Below, piece by piece: positions 42,234 through 51,210 of a stretch of 64,000 bases of DNA. The translations under genes and the position numbers were made by a program. Source of the DNA: CAYOSF01 sp964406605. GTDB taxonomy: Bacteria > Chloroflexota > Dehalococcoidia > DSTF01 > RBG-16-68-14. The stretch lies in assembly GCA_964406605.1 (NCBI GenBank), contig CAYOSF010000010.1, positions 1 to 64,000 of the forward strand. The letters run 5' to 3'. Position 1 is the stretch's first letter. Each line of letters opens with the position of its first letter. The notes below the pieces were generated by a model that did not search any database, was not told the origin of the DNA, and saw nothing but the letters and a program-made list of their open reading frames with translations.

Positions 42234-43250
42234 TCAAGTGCCAACTCCCTCCTCGTGTCCGTCCGGCGACACGCCCACCGGCACCGGGTCCTGGTGGAGC
42301 CGCTCGATCAGCGCAAGAGCGATGATCGGCAGCATGATTTCGTGGTGGCCGGTGAGCGCGTACCCGCGCGCGTCCAGCACCGAGTGGCGCGCTATCACGT
42401 TGGTGGATGGTCGATAGTGGCGGATCATGTCCAGGTCCACCGTCGTGAAGCTGCCGACGGCGTGCCCCAGATTGCGGCAAAGCGTGACGCACTTGAGGAA
42501 CACCTCCGGAAGGACCACGGCCGAGCCCACGTTCACGTACGCGCCGCCTTCCTTCAATTCGGCGACAACAGCGGCCAGCAGGCGGAAATCTCGGTGGCTG
42601 AGCTCGCCGATGCGGCCCGCGTCGACGTTCGGGAGCATGTGCAGTGTGTCGGTCCCGATTGCCACGTGCACCGTGGCGGGAATCCCCGCGTCGCACGCCG
42701 CCTGGAGAATGCTCAGGCGTCCATAGGGTGCCTCGGTCCGGCGCAACCAGCGGCCAAGCGCCCAGCCGAACCCCCAGCGCTGCTCGTCAGGGGCGCCCTC
42801 GGCCTGCTCCATGGCCTCCTGTACGCAGCGGCCTGTTTCTGCCACCATCCCGTAGCGGCCGTCGCGCAGATTCGCCTCCACGTCCTCGGATGTTGCGCCG
42901 AGGGTAGCGATCTCGAAATCGTGGATGGCCGCGCCGCCGTTCAGAGCAACCGCCGAGACAATCCCCCTGTCGATGAGATCGATGATGACTGGGCCCAGCC
43001 CGCACTTGATGACGTGCCCGCCCAGCCCGAGGATGACGGGCTTCCCCTGCCGCACCGATGCCGCCAAGGCATCGACGATGGCACGGAGGTCGTTTCCCGT
43101 GAGGATACGCGGCAGCCCCGCCACGAATTCGGCGAACGTGGCCCCGGGCTCAAGCGGCCGGCCGAAGTCCTCCATGTGCACCAAGTGCGTCCGCGTCGCG
43201 ACGGGCCTCGTGGTTACCCCAGATAGATCCAGAGGCCGGTACGCCGCCAT
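42234..43250 (-). CDS. Conserved protein of unknown function in the heptose cluster
   Basis: The 338-residue soluble protein has strongly patterned motifs: GGHVIKCGLGPVIIDL, ALNGGAAIHDFE, GATSEDVEANL, VHVAIGTDTLHM, GSAVVLPEVF and TGHHEIMLP. The two G-rich strands suggest nucleotide or NAD binding of a deoxyhypusine-synthase-like kind, but this is a weak analogy. I know it only as a conserved protein, and no reaction can be assigned. Its place between a GT4 and hldA, with 1-nt coupling upstream and a 5-nt gap downstream, argues for a step in heptose or glycan synthesis. Confidence 0.7.
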   Translation of the reverse strand: MAAYRPLDLSGVTTRPVATRTHLVHMEDFGRPLEPGATFAEFVAGLPRILTGNDLRAIVDALAASVRQGKPVILGLGGHVIKCGLGPVIIDLIDRGIVSAVALNGGAAIHDFEIATLGATSEDVEANLRDGRYGMVAETGRCVQEAMEQAEGAPDEQRWGFGWALGRWLRRTEAPYGRLSILQAACDAGIPATVHVAIGTDTLHMLPNVDAGRIGELSHRDFRLLAAVVAELKEGGAYVNVGSAVVLPEVFLKCVTLCRNLGHAVGSFTTVDLDMIRHYRPSTNVIARHSVLDARGYALTGHHEIMLPIIALALIERLHQDPVPVGVSPDGHEEGVGT

Positions 43251-44401
43251 CAGACGCGGACCTCTCCCGATCGCAGCGTAGTGCGCCCGTTCCTTTGTCC
43301 GTTCATCGCCGGCCGCATCTCCTGCAAGATGATCTCTTCGATCCGGCGCTGGAACTCGGTCGTATCAAACCGCTGGGCGTGACGTAGCAGCGTCTCGGTA
43401 TCGAACGAGCAGCGCTGGAACTCGTCCAGCGCGGCCAGCAACGATCCCACGGTCTGTTCCTGGAACGTAAGACCCGTGACGCCGTGCCGGACGGTCTCAA
43501 GGGCCCCGCCGGAGCCGTACGCGATGACCGGCCGGCCGCTCGCGTTCGCCTCAAGCGCGGCCATCCCGAAGTCTTCCTGTGCCGTTACCACCAGCGCCCG
43601 GCACGCCGCGAGCAGCTCCCGGACCTCGCTCTGCGGTCTGTGGCCGAGAAAGCGGATCCTCTCGCTTCGTGCCAGCGACGCCAGCCGCCTCCGGTCGCGC
43701 CCATCGCCTACCACCAGCAGCGGCATTCCGCTGACGCTGAACGCCTCGACGGCGATGTCGATACGCTTGTAGGGCACCAGGCGTGAGACGACGAGGAAGA
43801 AGTCGCGCGGTGAGGAAGCCGGGGCGAACTCGGCGCAGTTGATCGGTGGCGGCACGACCGTAGCCTCGCGCCCGTAGACGGCGGCGATGCGCCGCGCAAC
43901 GAAATCGGAGCTGGTCAGGAAGCGGCCGACGCTGGCCGCAGCCGCGCGATCGAGGCGGCGCAGACCGGGACCCAGAGCGTGCAGACCGAGACGGACTAGG
44001 GGATTGAAGAGCTCCTGGGAATTCGCGTTCTGATACCCCCACGCGAATCGAGGTGGCGTGTAGCAGTAGCAGACGTGGCGGGCATCCCCGCCGCATCGCA
44101 CCCCCTTCGCGAAGGCGGAGGCGCTGCTAACGATCAGGTCGTACGAACTGAGATCGAAGGAGTGAAAGGCCAGAGGGTACAGCGGGAGCAGCGCCCGGTA
44201 GCGTCTCGGATGCGCCGTGAGTCGCTGCAAGAAGGAGGTGCGGACATCGGCGTCTCGAAAGACATCGAGCGTCGTCTCCGGATTGTAGACGGAGGTGTAG
44301 ATGTGCGCTTGCGGGAACGTCTGCAGGAGCGTAGCCAGCACCTTCTCCGCCCCACCTCGCTCGACCAGGTAGTCGTGTACGAGCGCTGCCTTCATCTCCA
44401 C
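43250..44401 (-). CDS. GT4-family glycosyltransferase (mannosyltransferase WbaZ-like)
   Basis: The 383-residue GT-B protein has the KAALVHDYLVERGGAEKVL N-terminus and an EDFGMAALEANASGRPVIAYGSGGALE acceptor/nucleotide motif, a branch of GT4 often annotated as mannosyltransferase. It is likely an early transferase on the lipid carrier. GTG 44401 or ATG 44395 could be the start; neither has a convincing SD. Confidence 0.85.
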   Translation of the reverse strand: MEMKAALVHDYLVERGGAEKVLATLLQTFPQAHIYTSVYNPETTLDVFRDADVRTSFLQRLTAHPRRYRALLPLYPLAFHSFDLSSYDLIVSSASAFAKGVRCGGDARHVCYCYTPPRFAWGYQNANSQELFNPLVRLGLHALGPGLRRLDRAAAASVGRFLTSSDFVARRIAAVYGREATVVPPPINCAEFAPASSPRDFFLVVSRLVPYKRIDIAVEAFSVSGMPLLVVGDGRDRRRLASLARSERIRFLGHRPQSEVRELLAACRALVVTAQEDFGMAALEANASGRPVIAYGSGGALETVRHGVTGLTFQEQTVGSLLAALDEFQRCSFDTETLLRHAQRFDTTEFQRRIEEIILQEMRPAMNGQRNGRTTLRSGEVRV

Positions 44402-44426
44402 TGTTGTCAGTCCGCTGCCCGGCGGA

Positions 44427-45083
44427 TCAGGCCGCCTTGGCTTGGTCCGCTGCGACGGGAGCGTCGAGAGCCGCCCGCGCTGCCGCCTTCGCGCGTTGCG
44501 CTTCGACGTGATCGCTGATACTGGCCTTAACCGCCGCCGTCAGCGCATGGTTGACTGCCAGGTGGGCATCCTCGACCAGACCGTAGTGATCGGCGTCGAT
44601 CACCAGGCTGATCTGCGCCACACTGGCCAGCTCGCCGCCTCCGAAGCCTGTCAAACCAATGGTTGTCGCCCCGGCCCGGTTGGCGACATGCGTCGCCTCC
44701 AGAACGTTGGCGGAGCGACCGCTTGCGGAGATGGCGATGAGCACGTCCCCCGGCTCGATGTACGCCTGCAGCGGCCCGGAGAAGCTGTACTCGTAGGCGG
44801 CGTCGTTGGACCACGCGGTAAGGAGCGCCACGCAATCGGACAAGGACACTGCCCGCACGCCGGGCTCCCCGTCGACGGCGGTGATCTTACAGAGATCTGT
44901 GGCCATGTGGGCGCTGGTGGAGGCGCTTCCGCCGTTCCCGATGATGAAGACCGTGCGTCCTCGCTCGCGGGCTTCCAACAGGACTTCCGTGATCCTGTCG
45001 ACTACGTCCGTCTCTACTCGGGCGAGGACGCGGCGCAGAGCATCTATGTAGTCGTTTGGCTGACCTAGGTCGTTGGTATCGAT
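44427..45083 (-). CDS. gmhA: Sedoheptulose-7-phosphate isomerase (phosphoheptose isomerase)
   Basis: The SIS-domain protein has the GNGGSAS substrate loop and SASGRSANV, and would convert sedoheptulose-7-phosphate to heptose-7-phosphate, the common precursor for the hld and hdd branches. The first ATG/GTG/TTG in frame (TTG 44978) would leave only about 15 residues before GNGGSAS, but the frame is open and helix-like further up, and GmhA has about 50 residues there. A strong SD (AGGGAGGG, 45088-45095) is followed 4-6 nt later by an in-frame ATC (45081-45083), used here as the likely start. The resulting 218-residue length fits the family. First gene of the reverse operon. Confidence 0.82.
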   Translation of the reverse strand: MDTNDLGQPNDYIDALRRVLARVETDVVDRITEVLLEARERGRTVFIIGNGGSASTSAHMATDLCKITAVDGEPGVRAVSLSDCVALLTAWSNDAAYEYSFSGPLQAYIEPGDVLIAISASGRSANVLEATHVANRAGATTIGLTGFGGGELASVAQISLVIDADHYGLVEDAHLAVNHALTAAVKASISDHVEAQRAKAAARAALDAPVAADQAKAA

Positions 45084-45698
45084 GGGTTCCCTCCCTGAAT
45101 CGGTGCGGAGCCTTCTCTGTTCTAGCTTGCCCTAGGAGACCGGACCGTCGCCATTCGGAGCGACCTGCATTTCCGGCCTCCCGCACCGTTAGGAAGGAGC
45201 ACTATCAGGGTAGGGAAGAGTCACGCAGGCGGACTTAGGGGAGGGAGGACGAACGACCGAGGGCGTCCAACTAGGAGTGTTTGACCGGGGAGTCAGCCCG
45301 AATCGATGGGGGGACTCGCACCTCGGATGTGGGCACCGCGACTGAGCGTCCAGGTAGGTGGGGATCGGGCTCCGAGAACGGGCTAATAGTCAATATTGAG
45401 TATTGGACGTTCCTAGGCACCGCTATAGACTGTTGAAGAGCACGGCTCCCATGGGACCGGTCGTCGGCGCCCCAGGCTCCCGGCGGCGAACACGTCCCAC
45501 GGTTTCGCCGTGCTCCTCAACGTTGTAAGCTATCGCTATCTTGACTTTGCCAAGACGCATGCCACGTGTCCATACCGAATCGGCGGTACTCCCGGTACCG
45601 GATTCCCGGTACGGCGCATCCGGGCATCCAGGTGGCAGCACAGTGGTCTGCGACATCGATGGAGAAGAAGGGCAGAAGTAGACGGGCCCCTCCGTCTA
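45084..45698. other. Intergenic region upstream of the reverse glycan operon
   Basis: The region is 615 bp with no supported gene. It carries the gmhA SD, a markedly AT-rich palindrome (45385-45404) in otherwise GC-rich DNA, and an imperfect GGTAC-rich inverted repeat near 45587-45617. The promoter of the whole reverse operon should be here. Confidence 0.5.
45385..45404. promoter_or_regulatory. AT-rich 20-bp palindrome, candidate operator/promoter
   Basis: AATAGTCAATATTGAGTATT is self-complementary except for one base pair. On the minus strand it contains TTGACT, a good -35 element, pointing at gmhA about 300 bp away, but no matching -10 box was found. It is likely a regulator site or promoter part for the glycan operon. 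Confidence 0.45.
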
Positions 45699-47129
45699 CT
45701 AGGTGAGCAGTTCTTCCCGCAGCGCGCGCGCTGCCGCCTCCGTGCGGGAACCGGCCTCCATCTTTGCCAGGATGTGTGACACGTGCTTCTGCGCCGTCAT
45801 GGGTCTGATACCCAGCGCCGCCGCGATCTCCTTGTCCGACTTCCCGTCCGCAACCAGATAGAGCACAGTCCGCTCGCGGAAGGTCAGCCCGCAGGCGCCT
45901 CCCGTCTGCAGTTGGCGCTCCACCCGCCACTCGATCTGCTCCCGCAAGATCTGTAACGCTTCCTCGGCCCGCGTCTGCTCCGTCAGGTCGCGCAGCGCGG
46001 TTACCCTGACCGTCCGGCCCTGGTAGGTCGCGGCTCCACCGCGGGCTTCGAATGGGAACGTTGTTCCATCCTTTCTTACGCCGACCACTTCGTAGTGTCC
46101 TTCGTATTCCAGAGCGACGTTCCGGCTCACCAGGTCGCGTGAGGCAGGCGCTACGAAGTGCAGGATGTGCCCGCCTACCATTTCGGAGAGCTCATATCCG
46201 AACATCATCGCGAGTGCCGCGTTGCCCGCTATGATCCTGCCGCTCTCATGGACTACGATGCCTTCCGAAGACGCCTCGGACAATGTCCTGAACCGCCCCT
46301 CGCTCTCCCGAAGCGCCTCCTCCGCATGCTTGCGCTCCGTGATGTCGAAGGCGGTTCCCAGGACGGCTGCTTCACCCTCGAACTCGATGACGGTCCCACT
46401 GAAATCAACCCACCTCTCCTGACCGCCCTTGGTCAGGACCTTGAGTTCGTATCTTTGCGGGGCCTCTCTTCCGCGCCGGGGCGCCGGCCCCCGTTCGTCT
46501 ATGAGTTCACGAGAGTCGGGATGGACTAGATCGTTCACTGACATGGCCAGCAACTCATCCTGGGTGTAGCCCGAGATCGTTTCCATGGCCGGATTGGCAT
46601 ACCGGATTCTCCCTGCTTGGGTGATGAAGGTGCCGGCGGTGACTGTCTCCGCCAGGGTCCGGAACTTCTTCTCCCTCTCCCGCAGCGCCTGCGCCGCTCG
46701 CTTTCGCTCTGTGACGTCGCTGACGAGAGCGAGCACCTCTTCTTCCGCCGAGGGAATAATGCGGGCCTCACACTCCCTCTGCTCCCCTTCTGGGTAGGGG
46801 CGCGCCAATCGGTATTCGAGGAGCTGCATCTCGCGCGTGCGCAGAGCGCGCTCCACTGCACGCATGACTCTCCTGCCGAACGCGGGCGGCATCACCTCCT
46901 GCACCTTGCGGCCCAGGAACTCGGCAGGGGGCATGCACGGACGGTGTCCGCTCCCCGAGACGAAGTCCAGAAACACCCCGTCGCCGCTCATGCGGAACGC
47001 CATGCCGGGAATAGCCCTCAGCACAGATTCGAGTTGCGGGTCGGTGCGCCGCCGCCCCTCGTCAGCGCGTCCTGTCCCCGGCCCCCGCGAGACCCCGCCG
47101 GCCTGTCGGGTCTTCTTCTCGCTCAGCAA
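45699..47129 (-). CDS. PAS-PAS-PAS-LuxR transcriptional regulator
   Basis: The 476-residue soluble protein has three PAS domains (roughly 35-150, 155-275 and 285-400; each ends in a D-(I/V/L)-TE-(R/Q) pattern) and a C-terminal LuxR-type HTH (LTFRERTVLYLVADGKSDKEIAAALG). No receiver or kinase domain is present, so sensing and DNA binding are in one chain. It is a paralogue of the next gene, and the last 75 residues are nearly identical. The TTG at 47129 is preferred since GGAGGGAGG lies 6 nt upstream; in-frame GTG 47174 and ATG 47150 lack a proper SD. Confidence 0.85.
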   Translation of the reverse strand: MLSEKKTRQAGGVSRGPGTGRADEGRRRTDPQLESVLRAIPGMAFRMSGDGVFLDFVSGSGHRPCMPPAEFLGRKVQEVMPPAFGRRVMRAVERALRTREMQLLEYRLARPYPEGEQRECEARIIPSAEEEVLALVSDVTERKRAAQALREREKKFRTLAETVTAGTFITQAGRIRYANPAMETISGYTQDELLAMSVNDLVHPDSRELIDERGPAPRRGREAPQRYELKVLTKGGQERWVDFSGTVIEFEGEAAVLGTAFDITERKHAEEALRESEGRFRTLSEASSEGIVVHESGRIIAGNAALAMMFGYELSEMVGGHILHFVAPASRDLVSRNVALEYEGHYEVVGVRKDGTTFPFEARGGAATYQGRTVRVTALRDLTEQTRAEEALQILREQIEWRVERQLQTGGACGLTFRERTVLYLVADGKSDKEIAAALGIRPMTAQKHVSHILAKMEAGSRTEAAARALREELLT

Positions 47130-47235
47130 GGGCGGCCTCCCTCCTCGCATCCCTGCGGCAGGCACTCGCAGCACATCCTCCGCACGCTCACCCCCACGCC
47201 ACCGTGTCCACTCTGCGCCGTACCGCCCTGCGGCA

Positions 47236-47270
47236 CATGAGGGATTCTACCCAAGAAAGGGAAGATACGC
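47236..47270 (-). repeat. Upstream element shared by the two PAS-LuxR genes, copy 1
   Basis: CATGAGGG..CTACCCAAGA.AGGGA....ACGC here matches 51101-51134. It lies 107 nt upstream of the 45699-47129 gene. It is either a promoter/operator element or a trace of the gene duplication. Confidence 0.5.
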
Positions 47271-47301
47271 TGAGGGGTGTCTCTCTTGGAGCCTAGTCAA
47301 G

Positions 47302-50300
47302 CTAAGTAAGCAGCCCTTCGCGGAGCGCGCGCGCCGCCGCCTCCGTGCGGGACCCCGCCTTCATTTTCGCCAGGATGTTCGAGACGTGTTTCTGGGCCGT
47401 CATCGGTCTGATGCCCAGAGCGGCGGCGATCTCCTTGTCCGACTGCCCGTCTGCTACCAGGTACAGCACAGTCAGCTCGCGGAAAGACAGTCCGTAGGCG
47501 CCGCCTGTCCCCACCTGTCGCTCCACCCGCCGCTCCAGTTGCTCCCTCGCTTCTTGCAGCGCCTCCTCCGCCTGCTTGCGTTCGGTGATATCCACCACAA
47601 TTCCGAGCAAGCTCTCCGGGTTGCCATCAGCGTCCCGCACTAGCTCCGCCTGTGCATGAACCCAGATCACCTGACCATCCGGGCGGATCTTGCGGTGCTC
47701 TATGTCGTACGGCTTCTCCCCCTTCTTAGCCATGTCCAGGTTCTCTTCTACGAACGCGCGGTCGTCCGGGTGGACGAGGTCCATGGTCAACCCTATGGTG
47801 GCCTCGTTGGCCTGCCTGTCGACGCCGTAGAGTTCATAGATCTGATCCGACCAGAACATCTCGTTCGTCTTGAGATTCCAGTCCAGGAAGCCCATCTTGG
47901 CGACCTCCTGAGCTCTCAACAGTTGCCTGGTCGTGGCCTGCAACGCCTCTTCGGCCCGTTTGCGCTCTGTGATGTCCCTGGAGATGCACAGGATCCCCTC
48001 CGGAACGGGGTCCACGTGCACCTCGTACCACCCCTTGCGCCCATCGGCGAACGTGTACTCGTCCACGACCACAGCGGGCTCTCGCGTCTCCATCACGCGC
48101 GCGAACGTCCGGAAAAATGTGGTCGCCTCGACGCCGGGGAAGAGCTCGAGGAGGCTGTTGCCGAGCAGCTCCTCTTTAGGTCTGTGGACGAAGCGCTCCG
48201 CTGCCTCGTTGACGACGATGTGCCGCCAATCCCGGTCCAGGACGTAGACGCTGTCGGACGTCGACTCAAGCAGCGTCCGGTACCGCTCCTCACTCTCCTG
48301 CAGCGCCTCCTCCGCCCGCTTGCGCTCTGTGGTGTCGGTTGCAACGGCGACGCCACCGGCGATCGTCCCGTCAGCGGCCCGCACCGGGAGGGCGTGCACG
48401 TGGTAGGTGCGCGACCATCGCTTGACGACGCTCGTGAACTCCGCGCCGGCGAGCGCACGCCGCACGCCCGCAATCACCTCCGGGTTGTCCCCGTACAGGT
48501 CGAACACAGAGCGCCCGACGTGGTCTTCCGGCCGGACCCCGACCGTGCGCATTTCCCTACCTTCCGCTGTCGTGATCACTCCCTCGCGGTCGACCGCGAA
48601 TAGCATGACCGGCGCGTTCGCGACCAGCGTGCGCAGCCGTTCCTCACTCTCCCGCAGCGCCTCTGTGCCTCTGATTTGGGCGACGGTGCTTCCCAGCCGA
48701 GCGGCTACCGCCTCGAGTCCGTGCCGGGCGGCGCCCGGGATGTCGTCGACCGTGTGCGAGGCAACGTTGAGACAACCGATCACGGAGCCCTCATGCCGGA
48801 TGGGAATCACGGCGATGGTATGTAGCGCCTCCCTGCGCCTGGCCTCGTCCTTGGGCGCGGGCAGCTCGGCGAAGGGTGTGTACGTTGGCTTGCCGGCCAC
48901 GATCTTCCGCGTGTTGGCATGGTCCTCCTCGTAGTGCGATGCACTCTTCACGAACGCGTCCGACAGCCCCCGGTGTGCCGCCAGGTCAAGGGCGCCCGAT
49001 GCGCCATCGATGAGATAGGCGGCGCCGGAGTCCATGCCCGAGAGGCGGATTGCCGCGTCGAGCGTGAGACGCAGCGCCTCGTCCACATGAGCGGCGCTGC
49101 TGAGGGCGGTGGCGAGATCCCGCTGGATGCGCAGCGCCTCCTCCGCCCGCTGGCGCTCCGTGATGTTGGTGGCGACGGCGATGGCGCCCGTGACCTCGCC
49201 GTTCCCGTCCCGGACCGGACCGACATGCGCCTCGAAGGTCAGCGTTCGCGCCTGCACGATGGCCGTGAATGCTTCGCCGCCTAGCGCACGCCGCGCCACG
49301 TCCGTCACGTCCGGCATGTCCCTGTACACCTCGAAGATGGAGTAGCCGATGTGCTCCTCGGGGCGGAGTCCCAGCGGACTCATGCCTCTTCCCTCCGCTG
49401 CTGTGAACACGCCTTCTCGATCGATGGCGAACAGGATCACCGGCGTGTTCGCGACCAGGGCGCGCAGCCGTTCCTCGCTGTCCCGTAGCGCCTCCTGCGT
49501 GCGCCTGCCTTCCGTGACATCGCGTATGGCCACCACCCTCGCGGTCTGGCCGCGGTATCGCATGGCCTTGCCCCGAACTTCCGCCGGGAACGTCGTTCCA
49601 TCTTTTCTGAGGCCCAGCGGCTCATAGAGCCTCTCGTCCCGTGAAGCGAGGATGTCTTCCACTTGGTCGCGCGATTGGGGTGCCACCATATCCATCACTC
49701 TCATCCCAATGACCTCGGCCCCTTCGTAACCCAGCATCTTCGCATAGGCGCCGTTCGCGTCGAGGATGGTCTCACCGTCGTGAATTGCGATGCCTTCGAA
49801 CGCCGCGTCGGCCAGGGTTCGGAGGCGCTCTTCGCTTTCGTGAAGCGCTTCCTCCGCCCGTTTGCGTTCCGTGATGTCGTGGACGGTGCCCACTATGGCC
49901 GCCGGCCGACCTCCCTCATCCCGGACCAGGACGCGGTGACTGCTCAGCCATCGATACTCGCCGTCCTTACCCTTCCAGCGGTATTCCACGGGCGCCATGC
50001 TGTGGGTCCCGCCCGCGTCGCTCAGCAGCCGCTCGGTGTGCTCGTCGAATGTCCGCCGGTCGTCGGGATGGATCCTCTCGTCCGCTCCTTCGCTGCCCAT
50101 GGCGACGAATTCGTCGGCGGTGAATCCCGTCATTTGCAGCACTGCCGGGCTCATGTAGTCGAATGCGTCGGTCCGGAGGCTGCGCCTGAAGACGACGTCA
50201 CCTGTCGCCCCCAGGACTTCGCGGAAACGCTCCTCGCTCTGGTGTAATGCCTTCTCCGCCCACTTGCGCTCCGTAACGCCGCCAACAATGGCGAGGACCT

Positions 50301-50679
50301 CATCTCTCACCAGGGCTACGATCCGGGCCACGAAGCTCCTCATCTCGCCGCTATCCAGCGGAAGAGGCAACTCGTATCCGAGAAGCTGGATCTCGCCCGT
50401 CTGCAGGGCGCGCTCCACCGCGTCCACGATCCGCTCGCTGAGGTCGGCCGGCATCACCTCCTGCACCGTCCTCCCCAGGAACTCGGCCGGGGGCAGTGAC
50501 GGAGCGGTTCCTTCTCCCTGGATGAAGTCGAGAAAGACGCCGTGTCGGCTTATGCGGAACGCCATTTCCGGCAATGCCGTCAGGATGGCGTCGCGTTCTC
50601 GCTCGGCCTCGCCACGGTGGTGGATCCGCAGCCACCGTGGGATCCGGGCTCCGATTCCTGTTCTGCTCTCCCTTGCCAT
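47302..50679 (-). CDS. Multi-PAS/GAF LuxR-type regulator
   Basis: The 1125-residue soluble protein has four PAS domains, one GAF domain (about 500-650), three further PAS domains and a C-terminal LuxR HTH (about 1050-1120). Adjacent domains are joined by the coiled S-helix-like linker ITERKRAEEAL. It should integrate several small-molecule, redox or light cues and bind DNA directly. No TM or catalytic domain is present. ATG 50679 has GGAAGGAG about 8 nt upstream. It arose by duplication with the 45699 gene. Confidence 0.88.
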   Translation of the reverse strand: MARESRTGIGARIPRWLRIHHRGEAERERDAILTALPEMAFRISRHGVFLDFIQGEGTAPSLPPAEFLGRTVQEVMPADLSERIVDAVERALQTGEIQLLGYELPLPLDSGEMRSFVARIVALVRDEVLAIVGGVTERKWAEKALHQSEERFREVLGATGDVVFRRSLRTDAFDYMSPAVLQMTGFTADEFVAMGSEGADERIHPDDRRTFDEHTERLLSDAGGTHSMAPVEYRWKGKDGEYRWLSSHRVLVRDEGGRPAAIVGTVHDITERKRAEEALHESEERLRTLADAAFEGIAIHDGETILDANGAYAKMLGYEGAEVIGMRVMDMVAPQSRDQVEDILASRDERLYEPLGLRKDGTTFPAEVRGKAMRYRGQTARVVAIRDVTEGRRTQEALRDSEERLRALVANTPVILFAIDREGVFTAAEGRGMSPLGLRPEEHIGYSIFEVYRDMPDVTDVARRALGGEAFTAIVQARTLTFEAHVGPVRDGNGEVTGAIAVATNITERQRAEEALRIQRDLATALSSAAHVDEALRLTLDAAIRLSGMDSGAAYLIDGASGALDLAAHRGLSDAFVKSASHYEEDHANTRKIVAGKPTYTPFAELPAPKDEARRREALHTIAVIPIRHEGSVIGCLNVASHTVDDIPGAARHGLEAVAARLGSTVAQIRGTEALRESEERLRTLVANAPVMLFAVDREGVITTAEGREMRTVGVRPEDHVGRSVFDLYGDNPEVIAGVRRALAGAEFTSVVKRWSRTYHVHALPVRAADGTIAGGVAVATDTTERKRAEEALQESEERYRTLLESTSDSVYVLDRDWRHIVVNEAAERFVHRPKEELLGNSLLELFPGVEATTFFRTFARVMETREPAVVVDEYTFADGRKGWYEVHVDPVPEGILCISRDITERKRAEEALQATTRQLLRAQEVAKMGFLDWNLKTNEMFWSDQIYELYGVDRQANEATIGLTMDLVHPDDRAFVEENLDMAKKGEKPYDIEHRKIRPDGQVIWVHAQAELVRDADGNPESLLGIVVDITERKQAEEALQEAREQLERRVERQVGTGGAYGLSFRELTVLYLVADGQSDKEIAAALGIRPMTAQKHVSNILAKMKAGSRTEAAARALREGLLT

Positions 50680-51210
50680 CTGCCGGCTCCTTCCCCAATC
50701 ACCCGAAGAAGGCCTGGGCCCGGGCATCAGGCGCTGTAGCTACTTCGCCCCGGCTCCTTGCGCTGTGTTCCCCCATCCCGTCGTTTCGTCTGCCACAAAC
50801 CAGTGTCGAACATTCCAGTGTCTTCAGTTGGACCGCCGCCAACGCCAGCGTTGGGTCCGTGCACCCTGCTACCCAAGAGGCCCATCTCGATCGCCCTGCC
50901 GGCGGCTGCTGCCTGCCCGGCCCTTCGACCGCGTGGACCGCATCTTCCCTGGGCCGTTGGAAGTCGGGCCCTGTTCTCCCTTGCTGCGTTCGGCCGCCGT
51001 TCCAAGGTGCAGGGGATGGGCCAGGCCCGGACACGGCGCGCCGTCACGTCCCTGGCCCGTGGTTCTCTTTCCGGATCATGCACCTCTAGTCGCTGCGATG
51101 CATGAGGGTGGCTACCCAAGATAGGGAGGGACGCGAGAGGATTCTTTGCGTCAGGCCACACCCGCCTGACTGTGATCGCGGCTGCGCGGCTCCGCCGCCG
51201 CGAAGAGGCG
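50680..51210. other. Intergenic region upstream of the multi-PAS regulator
   Basis: No supported gene. It contains the shared upstream element at 51101-51134. Reading frames on both strands look like compositional noise. Confidence 0.5.
51101..51134 (-). repeat. Upstream element shared by the two PAS-LuxR genes, copy 2
   Basis: This is the partner of 47236-47270 and lies 422 nt upstream of the multi-PAS gene. Conserved core: CATGAGGG, then CTACCCAAGA and AGGGA. Confidence 0.5.

Noticed and set aside
42255..43226. 323-codon plus-strand frame
   Set aside because: Antisense to the conserved unknown protein; His/Arg/Asp-rich composition of a shadow frame.
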